This document shows, in pieces, positions 1 through 8,615 of a stretch of DNA of 64,000 nt. Source of the DNA: CAG-411 sp050875145 (GTDB lineage Bacteria > Bacillota > Clostridia > Lachnospirales > Lachnospiraceae). The stretch's first letter is position 1. Each line of letters opens with the position of its first letter. The stretch lies in the NCBI GenBank assembly GCA_050875145.1, contig JBNMLH010000006.1, forward strand, positions 62,001 to 126,000, in the 5' to 3' direction. A program made the translations under genes and the position numbers. The notes beneath the pieces are model-generated. The model was not told the DNA's origin, did not search any database, and saw only the letters and a program-made list of their open reading frames with translations.

Positions 1-1
1 A

Positions 2-1141
2 TTGTTTCAGATTGGGACAGATGCTATTGAGGACGGAATGAACATTCTAGGAGCGCATATCGATTCTCCAAGATTAGATATAAAACAAAATCCTCTTTTT
101 GAAAAAGAAGATTTTGCTTATTTAGACACACATTATTATGGAGGAATTAAGAAATATCAGTGGGTTACATTGCCGTTGGCAATCCATGGTGTAGTGGTAA
201 AAAAGGATGGTACTGTTATTGATGTTGTAATTGGTGAAAAGGCGACGGATCCTGTTTTTGGGATTACAGATTTGCTGGTACATTTGTCACAACAGCAATT
301 AGAGAAAAAAGCAAATAAGGTAATTGAGGGAGAGGATTTAAATATATTAATTGGCAGTCGTCCGGTAGAAGGGGAAGAAAAAGAGGCCGTAAAATCAAAT
401 ATTCTTGCTTTGTTAAAAGAAACATATGATTTTGAGGAAGAAGATTTTCTTTCTGCTGAACTTGAAGTGGTTCCGGCGGGAAGGGCTAGAGAGGCTGGGA
501 TTGATCGGAGTATGATTATGGCATATGGACAGGATGATCGTGTTTGTGCCTATACTTCATTGGTTGCTATGCTTGAAAATAAGGCTGCCAAAAGAACCAG
601 TTGTTGCTTATTGGTGGATAAAGAGGAGATTGGAAGTGTGGGGGCGACCGGTATGCGTTCACATTTCTTTGAAAATACAGTGGCAGAATTGTTAGAAGCA
701 ATGGGATGCTATAGTGAATTAACTCTGCGACGTGCATTGGCAAAGTCAAAAATGTTATCTTCCGATGTAAGTGCAGCATTTGATCCAACCTATGCGTCTG
801 CATTTGAAAAGAAGAATGCAGCATACTTTGGAAGAGGAATGGTGTTTAATAAATTTACGGGTTCCAGAGGAAAATCTGGCTCCAATGATGCGAATGCAGA
901 ATATATGGGAGAATTACGTGCTATCATGGATAAACATCAGGTGTTCTTCCAGACTGCGGAGTTAGGAAAAGTAGATTTTGGTGGTGGCGGCACGATTGCT
1001 TATATTTTATCCTTGTACGGAATGGAAGTAATTGACAGTGGTGTTGCGGTATTAAATATGCATGCACCATGGGAGATTACCAGTAAAGCGGATATATACG
1101 AGGCCAAAAAGGGTTATATGGCATTTTTAGAAGAGGCATAG
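2..1141 (+). CDS. M18 family aminopeptidase, 5' truncated by window edge
   Basis: Zinc-dependent M18 aminopeptidase (aspartyl aminopeptidase/ApeA type), a cytosolic enzyme that removes N-terminal residues from peptides. The frame is open from the first bases, so the N-terminus lies upstream; 379 codons remain of a family usually about 430-460 long. Visible motifs are HIDSPRLD (metal-ligand His19 of the fragment), GQDDR near 175-180 (bridging Asp), DKEEIGS near 206-212 (catalytic Glu plus metal Glu) and a C-terminal MHAPWE with the last metal His. All active-site elements except the extreme N-terminus are present. The family assignment is firm; the peptide specificity is not visible. Confidence 0.93.
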   Translation: MFQIGTDAIEDGMNILGAHIDSPRLDIKQNPLFEKEDFAYLDTHYYGGIKKYQWVTLPLAIHGVVVKKDGTVIDVVIGEKATDPVFGITDLLVHLSQQQLEKKANKVIEGEDLNILIGSRPVEGEEKEAVKSNILALLKETYDFEEEDFLSAELEVVPAGRAREAGIDRSMIMAYGQDDRVCAYTSLVAMLENKAAKRTSCCLLVDKEEIGSVGATGMRSHFFENTVAELLEAMGCYSELTLRRALAKSKMLSSDVSAAFDPTYASAFEKKNAAYFGRGMVFNKFTGSRGKSGSNDANAEYMGELRAIMDKHQVFFQTAELGKVDFGGGGTIAYILSLYGMEVIDSGVAVLNMHAPWEITSKADIYEAKKGYMAFLEEA

Positions 1142-1305
1142 TTTAACCATTTAAAAGGTTGACTTTGAGTAAATGAATATATTATAATAAGCTAGAATGT
1201 TAGGATTATGTAAATTTTTTGACCAAATATCAGTTACTTTAAGTGGGTGGACTTATGAAAGGACAGCAGATTTGGTTGACCAGATTAGATGAAAGAGTGT
1301 AGAAT
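1142..1305 (+). promoter_or_regulatory. Promoter for the yicC-remA-gmk(-rpoZ) operon
   Basis: TTGACT at 1159-1164 and TATAAT at 1183-1188 are separated by 18 bp, a near-consensus sigma-A promoter. The start would lie near 1195, giving a leader of about 110 nt before yicC. The leader contains a 15-codon frame (1255-1302) ending 3 bp before the yicC ATG, preceded by GGGTGG. It could be a translated leader peptide, but the ribosome-binding site is poor and I see no biased codon run. Confidence 0.75.
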
Positions 1306-2184
1306 ATGTTAAAAAGTATGACCGGATTTGGTCGATATGAATTATCAACGGAGGAACGAAGAGTTGTTGTAGAGATAAAGTCTGTGAATCACAGATACAG
1401 TGATATATCAGTAAAACTGCCAAAAAGGTTGAATTTTTTTGATGCAGCAATCCGAAATATTGTAAAAGAGTATGTAAGTCGCGGTAAAGTAGATGTGTTT
1501 GTGACTTATGAAGATTATTCTCAAAGTAATGTATCCGTAAAATTTAACGAGGATATTGCTGTACAATACTGGAAAAATTTAGAATTATTATCTCGGAAGA
1601 TGCAGATGGAGAATGATGTTACAATTGCTAAATTGTCGCGGTATCCGGAAGTGTTTTCATTAGAAGAGTGTAGTATTGATGAGGATTCCACCTGGCATGA
1701 GTTAGAAGATGCCGTAAAACAGGCTTGTCAGAAATTTGTAGATAGTCGTATAGCAGAAGGAACGCACTTAAAAGAAGATATTATGACAAAGACAGATAGA
1801 CTGCTGGAGTTGGTCGAGTATATAGAAAAGCGTTCACCTGAAATGTTAAAAGAGCATCGGGCAAAATTAAAAAATAAAGTAGACGAAGTTCTTGCAGATA
1901 AGCAGGTAGATGATGCTGTTTTAGCTACGGAATTGATTGTCTATGCAGATAAGGTTTGTGTAGATGAAGAAACGGTTCGTTTACGAAGTCATATTATAAA
2001 TTTGCAAAAGACCATGGATGTTGGAGAAAACGTAGGTCGTAAGTTAGATTTTATCACACAGGAGATGAATAGAGAGGCGAATACGATACTTTCCAAAGCA
2101 AATGATATTGAAATTTCAAACAAGGCAATTGATTTGAAAACTGAGATTGAAAAAATTAGAGAACAGATCCAGAATATCGAATAA
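1306..2184 (+). CDS. yicC: YicC/YloC family endoribonuclease
   Basis: A 292-residue protein of the YicC family (YicC in E. coli, YloC in B. subtilis), reported as an endoribonuclease acting on RNA in the cytosol. The diagnostic N-terminus MLKSMTGFGRYE and the C-terminal DUF1732 region (ELIVYADK, then VRLRSHIINLQ, near 207-230) are both present, and length is normal. The ribosome-binding site is weak (GAAAGAG), but the start is fixed by the conserved N-terminus. It lies directly upstream of remA and gmk, the usual Firmicutes arrangement, and is probably the first gene of that operon. Confidence 0.95.
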   Translation: MLKSMTGFGRYELSTEERRVVVEIKSVNHRYSDISVKLPKRLNFFDAAIRNIVKEYVSRGKVDVFVTYEDYSQSNVSVKFNEDIAVQYWKNLELLSRKMQMENDVTIAKLSRYPEVFSLEECSIDEDSTWHELEDAVKQACQKFVDSRIAEGTHLKEDIMTKTDRLLELVEYIEKRSPEMLKEHRAKLKNKVDEVLADKQVDDAVLATELIVYADKVCVDEETVRLRSHIINLQKTMDVGENVGRKLDFITQEMNREANTILSKANDIEISNKAIDLKTEIEKIREQIQNIE

Positions 2185-2198
2185 AGGGGATGTGTTGT

Positions 2199-2444
2199 TT
2201 GAGCAGATATATTAGTATAGGCTATGGTAATATTGTGAATGCGGACAGGGTAATTTCTGTAATTGCTACAGAGGCTGCACCTATAAAGCGAATGATACAA
2301 AATGCAAAAGATAATGGAATGGCGGTAGATGCTACCTGCGGTAGAAAAACAAAGGCAGTGCTTGTTATGGACAGTGGGCATTTGTTATTGTCTGCACTGT
2401 TACCGGAAACCATAGCAAAAAAGATGGAGGATAAGACAGTATGA
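2199..2444 (+). CDS. remA: RemA-like DUF370 DNA-binding regulator
   Basis: A small DUF370 protein related to B. subtilis RemA, a DNA-binding regulator of extracellular-matrix and osmoprotection genes. Motifs match the family: ISIGYGN at the start, SAPIKRM-like TEAAPIKRM, the Arg-rich GRKTKAVL segment and DSGHLLLSA. The TTG at 2199 is chosen: an AAAGGGG box ends at 2189, which abuts the ATG at 2190 but sits 9 bp from the TTG, and translation from there gives the canonical MSRYISIGYG. The product is 81 residues. The last codons overlap gmk by 4 bp (ATGA), indicating translational coupling. The target genes in this organism are unknown. Confidence 0.92.
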   Translation: MSRYISIGYGNIVNADRVISVIATEAAPIKRMIQNAKDNGMAVDATCGRKTKAVLVMDSGHLLLSALLPETIAKKMEDKTV

Positions 2445-3085
2445 ACAAAAAAGGTGTATTAACAGTTGTTTCGGGTTTCTCAGGAGCTGGAAAAGGCACT
2501 TTGATGAAAGCAATTGTTGAAAAATATGCGTATGCATTGTCTATATCAGCTACGACCCGTTCTCCAAGAGCTGGTGAGGAGCATGGAAGAGAATATTATT
2601 TTTTAACAAAACAGGAATTTGAATCCATGATAGAAAAAGATCAGTTGATTGAATGGGCAAAGTATGTAGACAATTATTATGGAACACCAAAAGAATATGT
2701 AGAAAAACAATTAGCAGAAGGAAAAAATGTGATTTTGGAAATTGAGATTCAGGGAGCATTAGATGTAAAGAAACGTTTTCCAGATGCGTTGCTTTTGTTT
2801 GTTACTCCGCCATCTGCTGTTGAATTAAAACAACGGCTTATCAATCGTGGTACGGAAGATATGGAAACGATTAATAAACGTATGAAACGTGCTGCAGAAG
2901 AAAGCCAGTATATGAATCAGTATGACTATATCCTGATTAATGATAAGATGGAAGATTGCGTGGAGCAGATGAATGGTATTATAAACCAAGCGGCTGATTG
3001 CTTACAAAGAGGAGAACAGTTTAAGGCAAGAGAAGATTTTACACCTTTGATTGACAAGATGCAGAGTGAATTGAAAACTTTGTAA
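2441..3085 (+). CDS. gmk: Guanylate kinase
   Basis: Phosphorylates GMP to GDP with ATP in purine nucleotide synthesis, in the cytosol. The 214-residue product has the P-loop GFSGAGKGT at 12-20, the GMP-binding stretch TTRSPRAGEEHGREYYF near 38-54, and the lid region with RLINRGTED and RMKRAAEE. Length is typical. The start codon overlaps the remA stop. Placement between remA and rpoZ is conserved in Firmicutes, where the essential kinase shares a transcript with the omega subunit. Confidence 0.97.
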   Translation: MNKKGVLTVVSGFSGAGKGTLMKAIVEKYAYALSISATTRSPRAGEEHGREYYFLTKQEFESMIEKDQLIEWAKYVDNYYGTPKEYVEKQLAEGKNVILEIEIQGALDVKKRFPDALLLFVTPPSAVELKQRLINRGTEDMETINKRMKRAAEESQYMNQYDYILINDKMEDCVEQMNGIINQAADCLQRGEQFKAREDFTPLIDKMQSELKTL

Positions 3086-3179
3086 ATGACTGCTATGTGA
3101 TTTCGTATAAATCGTAAAGAGCAAGTAGCATTTTGTAATTGATTATTATTTTTTGAGAGAATAGAAAGGAGATAAAAAT

Positions 3180-3503
3180 ATGTTACATCCATCGTATACA
3201 GATTTAATGAAAGTAGTAAACAGTGAGGTAGAGGAAGGCGAAGAGAAGGTAGTAAATAGTAGATATTCTATTGTTCTTGCTACTTCAAAGAGAGCGAGAC
3301 AATTAATTGATTCTGCAGAGCCTAAAATTGCAGTTAGAGAAGGCGAAAAACCATTATCTATTGCTATTGATGAATTGAATAATTCTAAGATTAAAATTTT
3401 AAGTGGTGATGAAGAGACAGAGGTGACAGAGGATCAGGAAGAAGCACCTGAAATGTTAGATGTTTTAGAAGTTGATGAAGACATGGACGATTTAGATGAG
3501 TAG
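3180..3503 (+). CDS. rpoZ: RNA polymerase omega subunit
   Basis: Omega subunit of RNA polymerase, which helps fold and stabilise the beta-prime subunit. The 107-residue protein has the omega signature: MLHPSYTDL at the start, then RYSIVLATSKRARQLI near 27-42 and KPLSIAIDEL near 59-68. The last 30 residues are very acidic and low-complexity (many Glu/Asp), an extension seen in several clostridial omegas. A clear AGAAAGGAG box precedes the ATG. It is followed by a terminator-like hairpin, so it closes the yicC-rpoZ operon. Confidence 0.95.
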   Translation: MLHPSYTDLMKVVNSEVEEGEEKVVNSRYSIVLATSKRARQLIDSAEPKIAVREGEKPLSIAIDELNNSKIKILSGDEETEVTEDQEEAPEMLDVLEVDEDMDDLDE

Positions 3504-3519
3504 TCATATAAGTCGTGAT

Positions 3520-3574
3520 GAAGAGAAAACTGCTGGTGGATGAAAAAGACTGAAGCTAGCAGTTCTTCGTTTTA
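3520..3574 (+). terminator. Terminator-like hairpin after rpoZ
   Basis: A GAAGAG...AACTGCT arm pairs with AGCAGTTCTTC across a loop of about 25 nt and is followed by GTTTT. The stem has a small bulge and the T run is short, so it is a moderate candidate. Confidence 0.55.
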
Positions 3575-3616
3575 ATAGAAATATAGCAGTGTATTTAAAT
3601 AAAGGGGATGACGAAA

Positions 3617-4156
3617 TTGCGAAGTAGAGGAAAACAAATTTTGCATTCCAGAGTAGCATGGTTTTTGGTGATAGTTTTCCTTGTAGTTGTATTAACGCAT
3701 TATTTTGTATTTGAATGGATACAGGTTTCGGGTTTTTCTATGGAAGATACGCTTGGTAATGGGGATATTATTTGCATAGAAAAAATGAGTTATCGTAAAG
3801 TAGCTCCGAAAAGAAATGATATTGTGGTTGTTGATACAAAAAATGGAAACCAAAAACAGCAATATATTAAAAGAATAGTAGGATTGCCAGGTGAAAAAGT
3901 AAAAATAAAAAAAGGACATGTATATATTAATGGAAAGCAATTGAAGGAAATAAAGTCCTTTGATGAAATTGAGGATGGCGGAATGGCAAGGGATACTATT
4001 TTTTTAGGAAAAGACGAATATTTTTTGCTTGGAGATAATCGAAATAATAGTAAAGATAGTAGAAATGTTGAGTTAGGAATTGTGAAAAAACAGCAAATTC
4101 GTGGTAAACTATGTTTTCGTATTATGCCAATCGGACAGGCTGGAAAAGTGAAGTAG
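3617..4156 (+). CDS. sipS: Type I signal peptidase (short form)
   Basis: Membrane-anchored signal peptidase I that removes signal peptides from exported proteins outside the membrane. It has a single N-terminal membrane segment (about residues 13-32), the Ser box VSGFSMEDTL with catalytic Ser41, and the Lys box YIKRIVGLPGE with catalytic Lys85, then the GDNRNNSKDSR box. At 179 residues it matches SipS-type enzymes. The TTG at 3617 is preferred: AAAGGGG ends at 3607, abutting the in-frame ATG at 3608 but 9 bp from the TTG, the same geometry as at remA. A second signal peptidase gene follows 18 bp downstream. The symbol is by similarity. Confidence 0.92.
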   Translation: MRSRGKQILHSRVAWFLVIVFLVVVLTHYFVFEWIQVSGFSMEDTLGNGDIICIEKMSYRKVAPKRNDIVVVDTKNGNQKQQYIKRIVGLPGEKVKIKKGHVYINGKQLKEIKSFDEIEDGGMARDTIFLGKDEYFLLGDNRNNSKDSRNVELGIVKKQQIRGKLCFRIMPIGQAGKVK

Positions 4157-4174
4157 ATAGAAAGGAGTATGATG

Positions 4175-5104
4175 ATGAGCGAGGAAACAAAGGAAGATAA
4201 GATAGAGCAGGAGACACCATCTGTGGATGAAAATACAGATGAAAAACAGGAGACAGAAGCTGTACAAGAAGAAAATAGGAATGAGCAGCTAGACGAAAAA
4301 ACAAATAAGAAAACATCCAAACGTATTGCAAGTGCGGCAGCCGAAATACTGTTATATGTAATGATTGCGGTTGTTTGTATTTTTTTAATTCCTAAATATG
4401 TAGTACAAAGAACAGAGGTAAGTGGAGAATCCATGGAGAGAACCTTACAGAATAGAGATAATATTCTGGTAGAAAAGTTATCTTATCGTTTTGGCAAACC
4501 AGAACGTTTTGACATTATTGTTTTTCGACATTATTACAAAGAAGATGCAGATATTGAAGTGTTACAAAAAAAGTGGGATACAGAAAAAATTGAGAAGAAT
4601 CTTGATTATGATGAAGTGGAAGACAAATTGGATTTAAAAAAGAAGTCGGAAGTAAAGGCTATGGTAAAGACAGTTGGGGATGTGATGAAAGAGGAATCTG
4701 ATGTGGATATTACAAATATAGAACAGGCATTACAATTATCCGAGGATGATACCGTAGCATTGTTAAATGAGATTTATGCAACAGTGGAAGAGCCTAGTTA
4801 TGATTTTTATGTAAAAAGAATTATTGGATTGCCAGGTGAGACTGTTCAGATTGTAGACGATACAATTTATATTAATGGTGAGCCATTAGAGGAGAACTAT
4901 GGAAAAGATCCAATTAGAAACCCAGGTGTTGCAGCAGAGCCATTTACATTAGATGATGATGAGTATTTTGTATTAGGTGATAATCGCGAGGTTAGTCAGG
5001 ATAGTCGTTATGAGGAAGTTGGTAATATAAAGAGAGATAAAATTGTCGGAAAAGCATGGTTGCGTATATATCCAATCAGTAAATTCGGTTTTTTGAAACA
5101 TTAA
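4175..5104 (+). CDS. Type I signal peptidase with acidic N-tail and ~90-residue insert
   Basis: Second signal peptidase I paralogue, 309 residues, much longer than usual. Order: an acidic, Glu/Gln-rich cytosolic tail (1-45), one membrane helix (about 55-75), the Ser box TEVSGESMERTL with Ser86, a charged helical insert (about 117-206) between Ser and Lys boxes, the Lys box YVKRIIGLPGE with Lys214, and the GDNREVSQDSR box. Both catalytic residues remain, so it should be active. AAAGGAG ends at 4167; of three tandem ATGs the third (4175) has proper 7-bp spacing. The tandem pair suggests division of labour between substrates. The insert's role is unknown. Confidence 0.9.
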   Translation: MSEETKEDKIEQETPSVDENTDEKQETEAVQEENRNEQLDEKTNKKTSKRIASAAAEILLYVMIAVVCIFLIPKYVVQRTEVSGESMERTLQNRDNILVEKLSYRFGKPERFDIIVFRHYYKEDADIEVLQKKWDTEKIEKNLDYDEVEDKLDLKKKSEVKAMVKTVGDVMKEESDVDITNIEQALQLSEDDTVALLNEIYATVEEPSYDFYVKRIIGLPGETVQIVDDTIYINGEPLEENYGKDPIRNPGVAAEPFTLDDDEYFVLGDNREVSQDSRYEEVGNIKRDKIVGKAWLRIYPISKFGFLKH

Positions 5105-5123
5105 GGTTTCGTAGAGGATTTTT

Positions 5124-5158
5124 AAGGTAAGAAATGAAAACGTTTCTTGCCTTTTTTT
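5124..5158 (+). terminator. Strong intrinsic terminator after the signal peptidase pair
   Basis: AAGGTAAGAAATG (5124-5136) pairs with CGTTTCTTGCCTT (5141-5153) around an AAAA loop; there are two G-T wobbles and a run of seven T follows from 5152. It ends the signal-peptidase transcript and argues that the next gene starts after it, at 5204. Confidence 0.9.
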
Positions 5159-5203
5159 CAACAAATGTTTATCTTAAATAGTAGAGTATTGGAGTTGGTT
5201 TAC

Positions 5204-7081
5204 ATGAAGAAAAAAAGATGTTCTGTTTTTGTGCTTATTTTGTGTCTTAGTTTTTTTATGATAGGCATAAATGCAACTGCACAAATGCAGATTAAGGCGA
5301 CTGGCATTCAGGAAAGTAATCAAGAGAATGAACAGAATGGCGGAGTACAATCCTTTGCGGGAGAAGAGTTGGTTGAAAAGGAAGACAGTGAGAAAGCTGC
5401 AAATTTCGATTATGCTGCCTATAGTACAAAGTCATATACAAAAAATCTATATTCTGGTCATTATGGCTATAAACAGCTTTCATTAAGTGAACAAAAAACG
5501 GTGTATTTATTATTGGAGGAGGCTGCAAATAATTTTCAAAATTCCTCAGTAGATGCAATTACAAATACCAATGAAAAAGGGGAAAAAAGTTATTATGCAG
5601 TTTCTGTACCAGTAAATGGGATTATCAGTGCTTCGACAGTAGGAGAGGCGGTTGTATGCTTTTTATATGATCATCCGGAATATTTTTGGTCTAAGGGATA
5701 TTCTTACTATGTGCGAACGGAAGATAAAATGGTTACAAAAGTACAGTTGCAGTGTCAGGAAGAATATTGTAATGGAAAAATCAGAAAGCAGATATGGGAT
5801 AAAATGCAGGAAGAAATCTCAGGTTATATGCAAATGATTTCTGGTATACGAACAGATTATGAAAAAGAATTGCTTATACATGATGCTTTGGCTGATAAAA
5901 TTACATATGCTTATATTTCTGGGACAAAATCACCGGAGACGGCTCGATGGGCACATACAATAGAAGGTGTTTTTTCAAGCGAGCACTATAGTGTGGTTTG
6001 TGAAGGATATGCAAAAGCATTTCAATTATTATTAAATGCAGCAGGAATTGAAAATGTATATGTTGTTGGAAAGGCTGGGGGAACTGGACATGCATGGAAT
6101 CAGGTAAAAATTGAGGGGGAATGGTATAATGTTGACCTGACATGGAATGACACTGGAGATAAAAAAAGCCACAAGTATTTTAATCTTCCAGATACATCTT
6201 TTACAACCAGTCATAAGGCATATACTTCCACAGGCTCACCTACAGTGGGAGAATGGTGCTATAGTACAAACGTCTGTACCGCAACGGATTATTCTTATAC
6301 GAACAAAGGAGATTATAAAAAAGGAACTACTCATATCCTTTCCATAGAAAAAACAGAGGATGCAGATGTAAAGGTATATAATCAGGGAATTGAGGTAGCC
6401 AGCGGTGCAGCGGTAGATGAAAATACTATCTTAGAAGTGGTTGTTATGCCGTATAATACGCAGGACATCTTGCAAATTAACGTAAATGGACAAAATTGGG
6501 AAGAAAATTATGAAGGAGTAGTGAGCTCATCAGGTATTTCATATGAATTTCCAATGGTGATGGATCATAAAATTTCAGTTAATATAAGGGTTCCTGCTCA
6601 AAAAATTAAACTTAGTAAAACGAGTTTGGTCATTGACGGGTATGGGGTGAAAAAAAGTTTGACAGCTCAAATCTTACCAAAAGCTACAGAGGAAAAAATT
6701 GTGTGGAGCTGTTCTAATACAAAAGTTGTTACGATAAAAAATGGTATGATTCAATCTGTTTCAAAGGGGTCTGCGATTATTACGGCAAGTGCAGAAAATG
6801 GAAAAGTCTATGCTCGTTGTAAAGTAACAGTAAAAGCACCGTCTATAAAAATTACGACTTCAAGATCGAAATTAAAAGTTGGAAAAACAGTACAGTTTAA
6901 AGCTTCTTTAAAAGGGATAAACAAAAAAGTAAGATGGTCTGTATCAAATAAACGAAAAGCAACGATTGGAAGTAGCAATGGAAAACTAAAGGCGAAAAAA
7001 GCAGGGACCGTATGGATATATGCGAAAGCGGGAAACTATATGGCGAAAAAGAAAGTAAAGATTCTGCCAAAACGCTTGTAG
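5204..7081 (+). CDS. Secreted transglutaminase-like protein with C-terminal Big_2 domains
   Basis: Exported surface protein of 625 residues. It has an N-terminal signal sequence (KKKR followed by a hydrophobic stretch to about residue 22), a long mixed region, a transglutaminase-like fold with a visible triad Cys266 (VVCEGYAKAF), His296 (GHAWNQV) and Asp311 (YNVDLTWND), then two Ig-like Big_2 repeats (about 465-545 and 546-625) with the SNTKVVTI and SKGSAIITA type motifs. Such domains act as cysteine proteases or crosslinkers at the cell wall; the substrate cannot be read here. The ATG at 5204 is chosen because GGAG lies 9 bp upstream and the longer frame would begin inside the preceding terminator. 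A related protein lies at 42435. Confidence 0.85.
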   Translation: MKKKRCSVFVLILCLSFFMIGINATAQMQIKATGIQESNQENEQNGGVQSFAGEELVEKEDSEKAANFDYAAYSTKSYTKNLYSGHYGYKQLSLSEQKTVYLLLEEAANNFQNSSVDAITNTNEKGEKSYYAVSVPVNGIISASTVGEAVVCFLYDHPEYFWSKGYSYYVRTEDKMVTKVQLQCQEEYCNGKIRKQIWDKMQEEISGYMQMISGIRTDYEKELLIHDALADKITYAYISGTKSPETARWAHTIEGVFSSEHYSVVCEGYAKAFQLLLNAAGIENVYVVGKAGGTGHAWNQVKIEGEWYNVDLTWNDTGDKKSHKYFNLPDTSFTTSHKAYTSTGSPTVGEWCYSTNVCTATDYSYTNKGDYKKGTTHILSIEKTEDADVKVYNQGIEVASGAAVDENTILEVVVMPYNTQDILQINVNGQNWEENYEGVVSSSGISYEFPMVMDHKISVNIRVPAQKIKLSKTSLVIDGYGVKKSLTAQILPKATEEKIVWSCSNTKVVTIKNGMIQSVSKGSAIITASAENGKVYARCKVTVKAPSIKITTSRSKLKVGKTVQFKASLKGINKKVRWSVSNKRKATIGSSNGKLKAKKAGTVWIYAKAGNYMAKKKVKILPKRL

Positions 7082-7118
7082 AACAAAATATAAAAATTAA
7101 ATAAAAGAGGACAAAAAA

Positions 7119-7595
7119 ATGTTAAAGAAATTACGTGTATTTGCTTTTATACCGATGCTTTTAATGATGCTTGTGATATGGGGTTTTTCAGCAAATAGTG
7201 GAGAAACTTCATCTACACAAAGTATGGGAATTGTAATGAGAGTAGTAAATTTTGTAGATAGAATGACAGGAGAAAAGATGACATCAGAAGAAAAATTGGT
7301 GTGGGAAAATAGAATTCACACACCAATTCGTAAGTTAGCACATATGACAGAATATATGATATTTGCCTGTACAGTTTCATTTCCATTTCTTTTGTATGAC
7401 AAAAAGAAGAAGTGGATTACAAGGGTTACCTTTTTTGGTTGCACCTGTTATGCTGCGATGGATGAAATACATCAATTGTTCGTTCCAAACCGTTCTGGTC
7501 AGTTCAAGGATGTCTGTATAGATGCTGTTGGCATTTTGATAGGAATTGTCATTTTTCGCTTGTTTTATGGTGCTACCCATTCTTCAGAGATTTGA
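7119..7595 (+). CDS. VanZ-like membrane protein
   Basis: A 158-residue integral membrane protein of the VanZ family. It has an N-terminal helix (about 8-25) ending in WGFSANSG, the conserved HTPIRKLAHMTEYMIFA segment, and the AAMDEIHQLFVPNRSGQFKDVCIDAVG motif spread around 115-140, followed by a last helix. The family is named after the teicoplanin-tolerance gene of vancomycin clusters, but no van genes occur here and most members have unknown roles in envelope physiology. The 3' end overlaps the convergent peptidase gene by 31 bp. Confidence 0.85.
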   Translation: MLKKLRVFAFIPMLLMMLVIWGFSANSGETSSTQSMGIVMRVVNFVDRMTGEKMTSEEKLVWENRIHTPIRKLAHMTEYMIFACTVSFPFLLYDKKKKWITRVTFFGCTCYAAMDEIHQLFVPNRSGQFKDVCIDAVGILIGIVIFRLFYGATHSSEI

Positions 7596-8389
7596 TTCCA
7601 CTTCCAGTTATTGTTGTCTTCTTCATAAGAGGTAACCGTTAAATATTGTGAAGTACTAATCATTTTTAAGGCATCATATGCTGTTTTTAAAGAAATTGTT
7701 TTTCGGTTTCGCTTTGGATCTCCAGAATCTGACAAAAATACAGTGTCATTATCGCTGTTATAATTCCAGATGGTAACATAGTGACCAGGCGTATTTTTCC
7801 AAAAACTGTCATCGTATTGGCTCGATACAAGAAGGATAGTTGCACAGCTGTGTTTGATATCATTTTGGAAGTCACTATAATCAAGTGTTTTCGTGTGTAA
7901 GGATGTTGTAAAACCACAATAATTGAGAGTTTCTTCTAATCCGTCCCAGTCAATAGCGCCGATGCCCGGGGATGGATTATAGGAAGAAACTTTTTTTGCA
8001 TATTTATAAATATCAACAGGGGAGCATTTATAGCCGCTTAATGTAGAATAAATATTTGCCATACAGCAAAAACCGCAACCAAAGCTTCCAAAGATATTAC
8101 CATCCAGTATAAGATTGCACCAGGAACCAGACCAGTTTTTCTTTTTCTTCCATGCCTTAGGACCTTGGGAAAAAGAATAGATACAATCTGTTTTTTCTGT
8201 TTGAAAAACAGTTGGAGTTGGAATATTGGTTGGTGTAATTGTATAAATTGCAGTTGTTTCGTGCAGGAGAAATGCATCAGTAGAATCGGACTGCATTTTT
8301 TTAGAATGTAGATACAAATATAGAGAGGTACTAAATATAGTTATAATACAGCAAATAAATATGAAAACTCTTATGTACTTTTTATTCAT
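7565..8389 (-). CDS. Membrane-anchored C39-like cysteine peptidase domain protein
   Basis: A 274-residue protein with one N-terminal membrane helix or uncleaved signal (about 5-28), a Thr/Pro-rich linker (45-65), and a Peptidase_C39_2-like domain outside the cell. Candidate catalytic residues are Cys105 (FGCGFCCM), His203 (GHYVTIWNY) and Asp221 (LSDSGDP), in the right order for papain-like C39_2 enzymes. The ATG at 8389 is preceded by AAAGGAG; the longer frame adds 15 residues without a ribosome-binding site. No ABC transporter or bacteriocin gene is adjacent, so a surface hydrolase is more likely than a bacteriocin leader peptidase. Confidence 0.78.
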   Translation of the reverse strand: MNKKYIRVFIFICCIITIFSTSLYLYLHSKKMQSDSTDAFLLHETTAIYTITPTNIPTPTVFQTEKTDCIYSFSQGPKAWKKKKNWSGSWCNLILDGNIFGSFGCGFCCMANIYSTLSGYKCSPVDIYKYAKKVSSYNPSPGIGAIDWDGLEETLNYCGFTTSLHTKTLDYSDFQNDIKHSCATILLVSSQYDDSFWKNTPGHYVTIWNYNSDNDTVFLSDSGDPKRNRKTISLKTAYDALKMISTSQYLTVTSYEEDNNNWKWNQISEEWVAP

Positions 8390-8444
8390 GCGGTTCTCCT
8401 TTCTGGTTAATAAACATTGAGAATACAATGGCAAAGTCTTTATT

Positions 8445-8473
8445 ATTATAACAGAATAGAATATCCTTGTCTA
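8445..8473 (-). promoter_or_regulatory. Promoter for the C39-like peptidase gene
   Basis: On the minus strand TAGACA (8473-8468) and TATAAT (8450-8445) are separated by exactly 17 bp. The leader to the ATG at 8389 is about 50 nt. Confidence 0.75.
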
Positions 8474-8509
8474 ATTTTCATAAAGGTTAGTATTTCTCGG
8501 GAATAATGC

Positions 8510-8538
8510 TTGCATAATTGCTAGTTCTGTGCTATTAG
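8510..8538 (+). promoter_or_regulatory. Possible promoter for the Gre factor gene
   Basis: TTGCAT (8510-8515) and TATTAG (8533-8538) with a 17-bp spacer; each box matches 4 of 6 consensus bases. Position about 75 bp before the ATG is reasonable, but the match is weak. Confidence 0.4.
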
Positions 8539-8615
8539 TAAGTAATGGAATAATTTTAAAGAGTAGTTAAAAATTTACATATAGAAAGGTAATTTGAAAA
8601 TCAGGTGAAAGAAAT

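Noticed and set aside
1255..1302. A 15-codon frame directly before yicC
   Set aside because: The GGGTGG site is poor and there is no regulatory codon run or attenuator after it; kept only as a remark in the promoter entry.
7119..7595. Glycopeptide-resistance function for the VanZ-like gene
   Set aside because: No vanHAX or vanRS genes are present, and VanZ-like proteins are common in unrelated settings.
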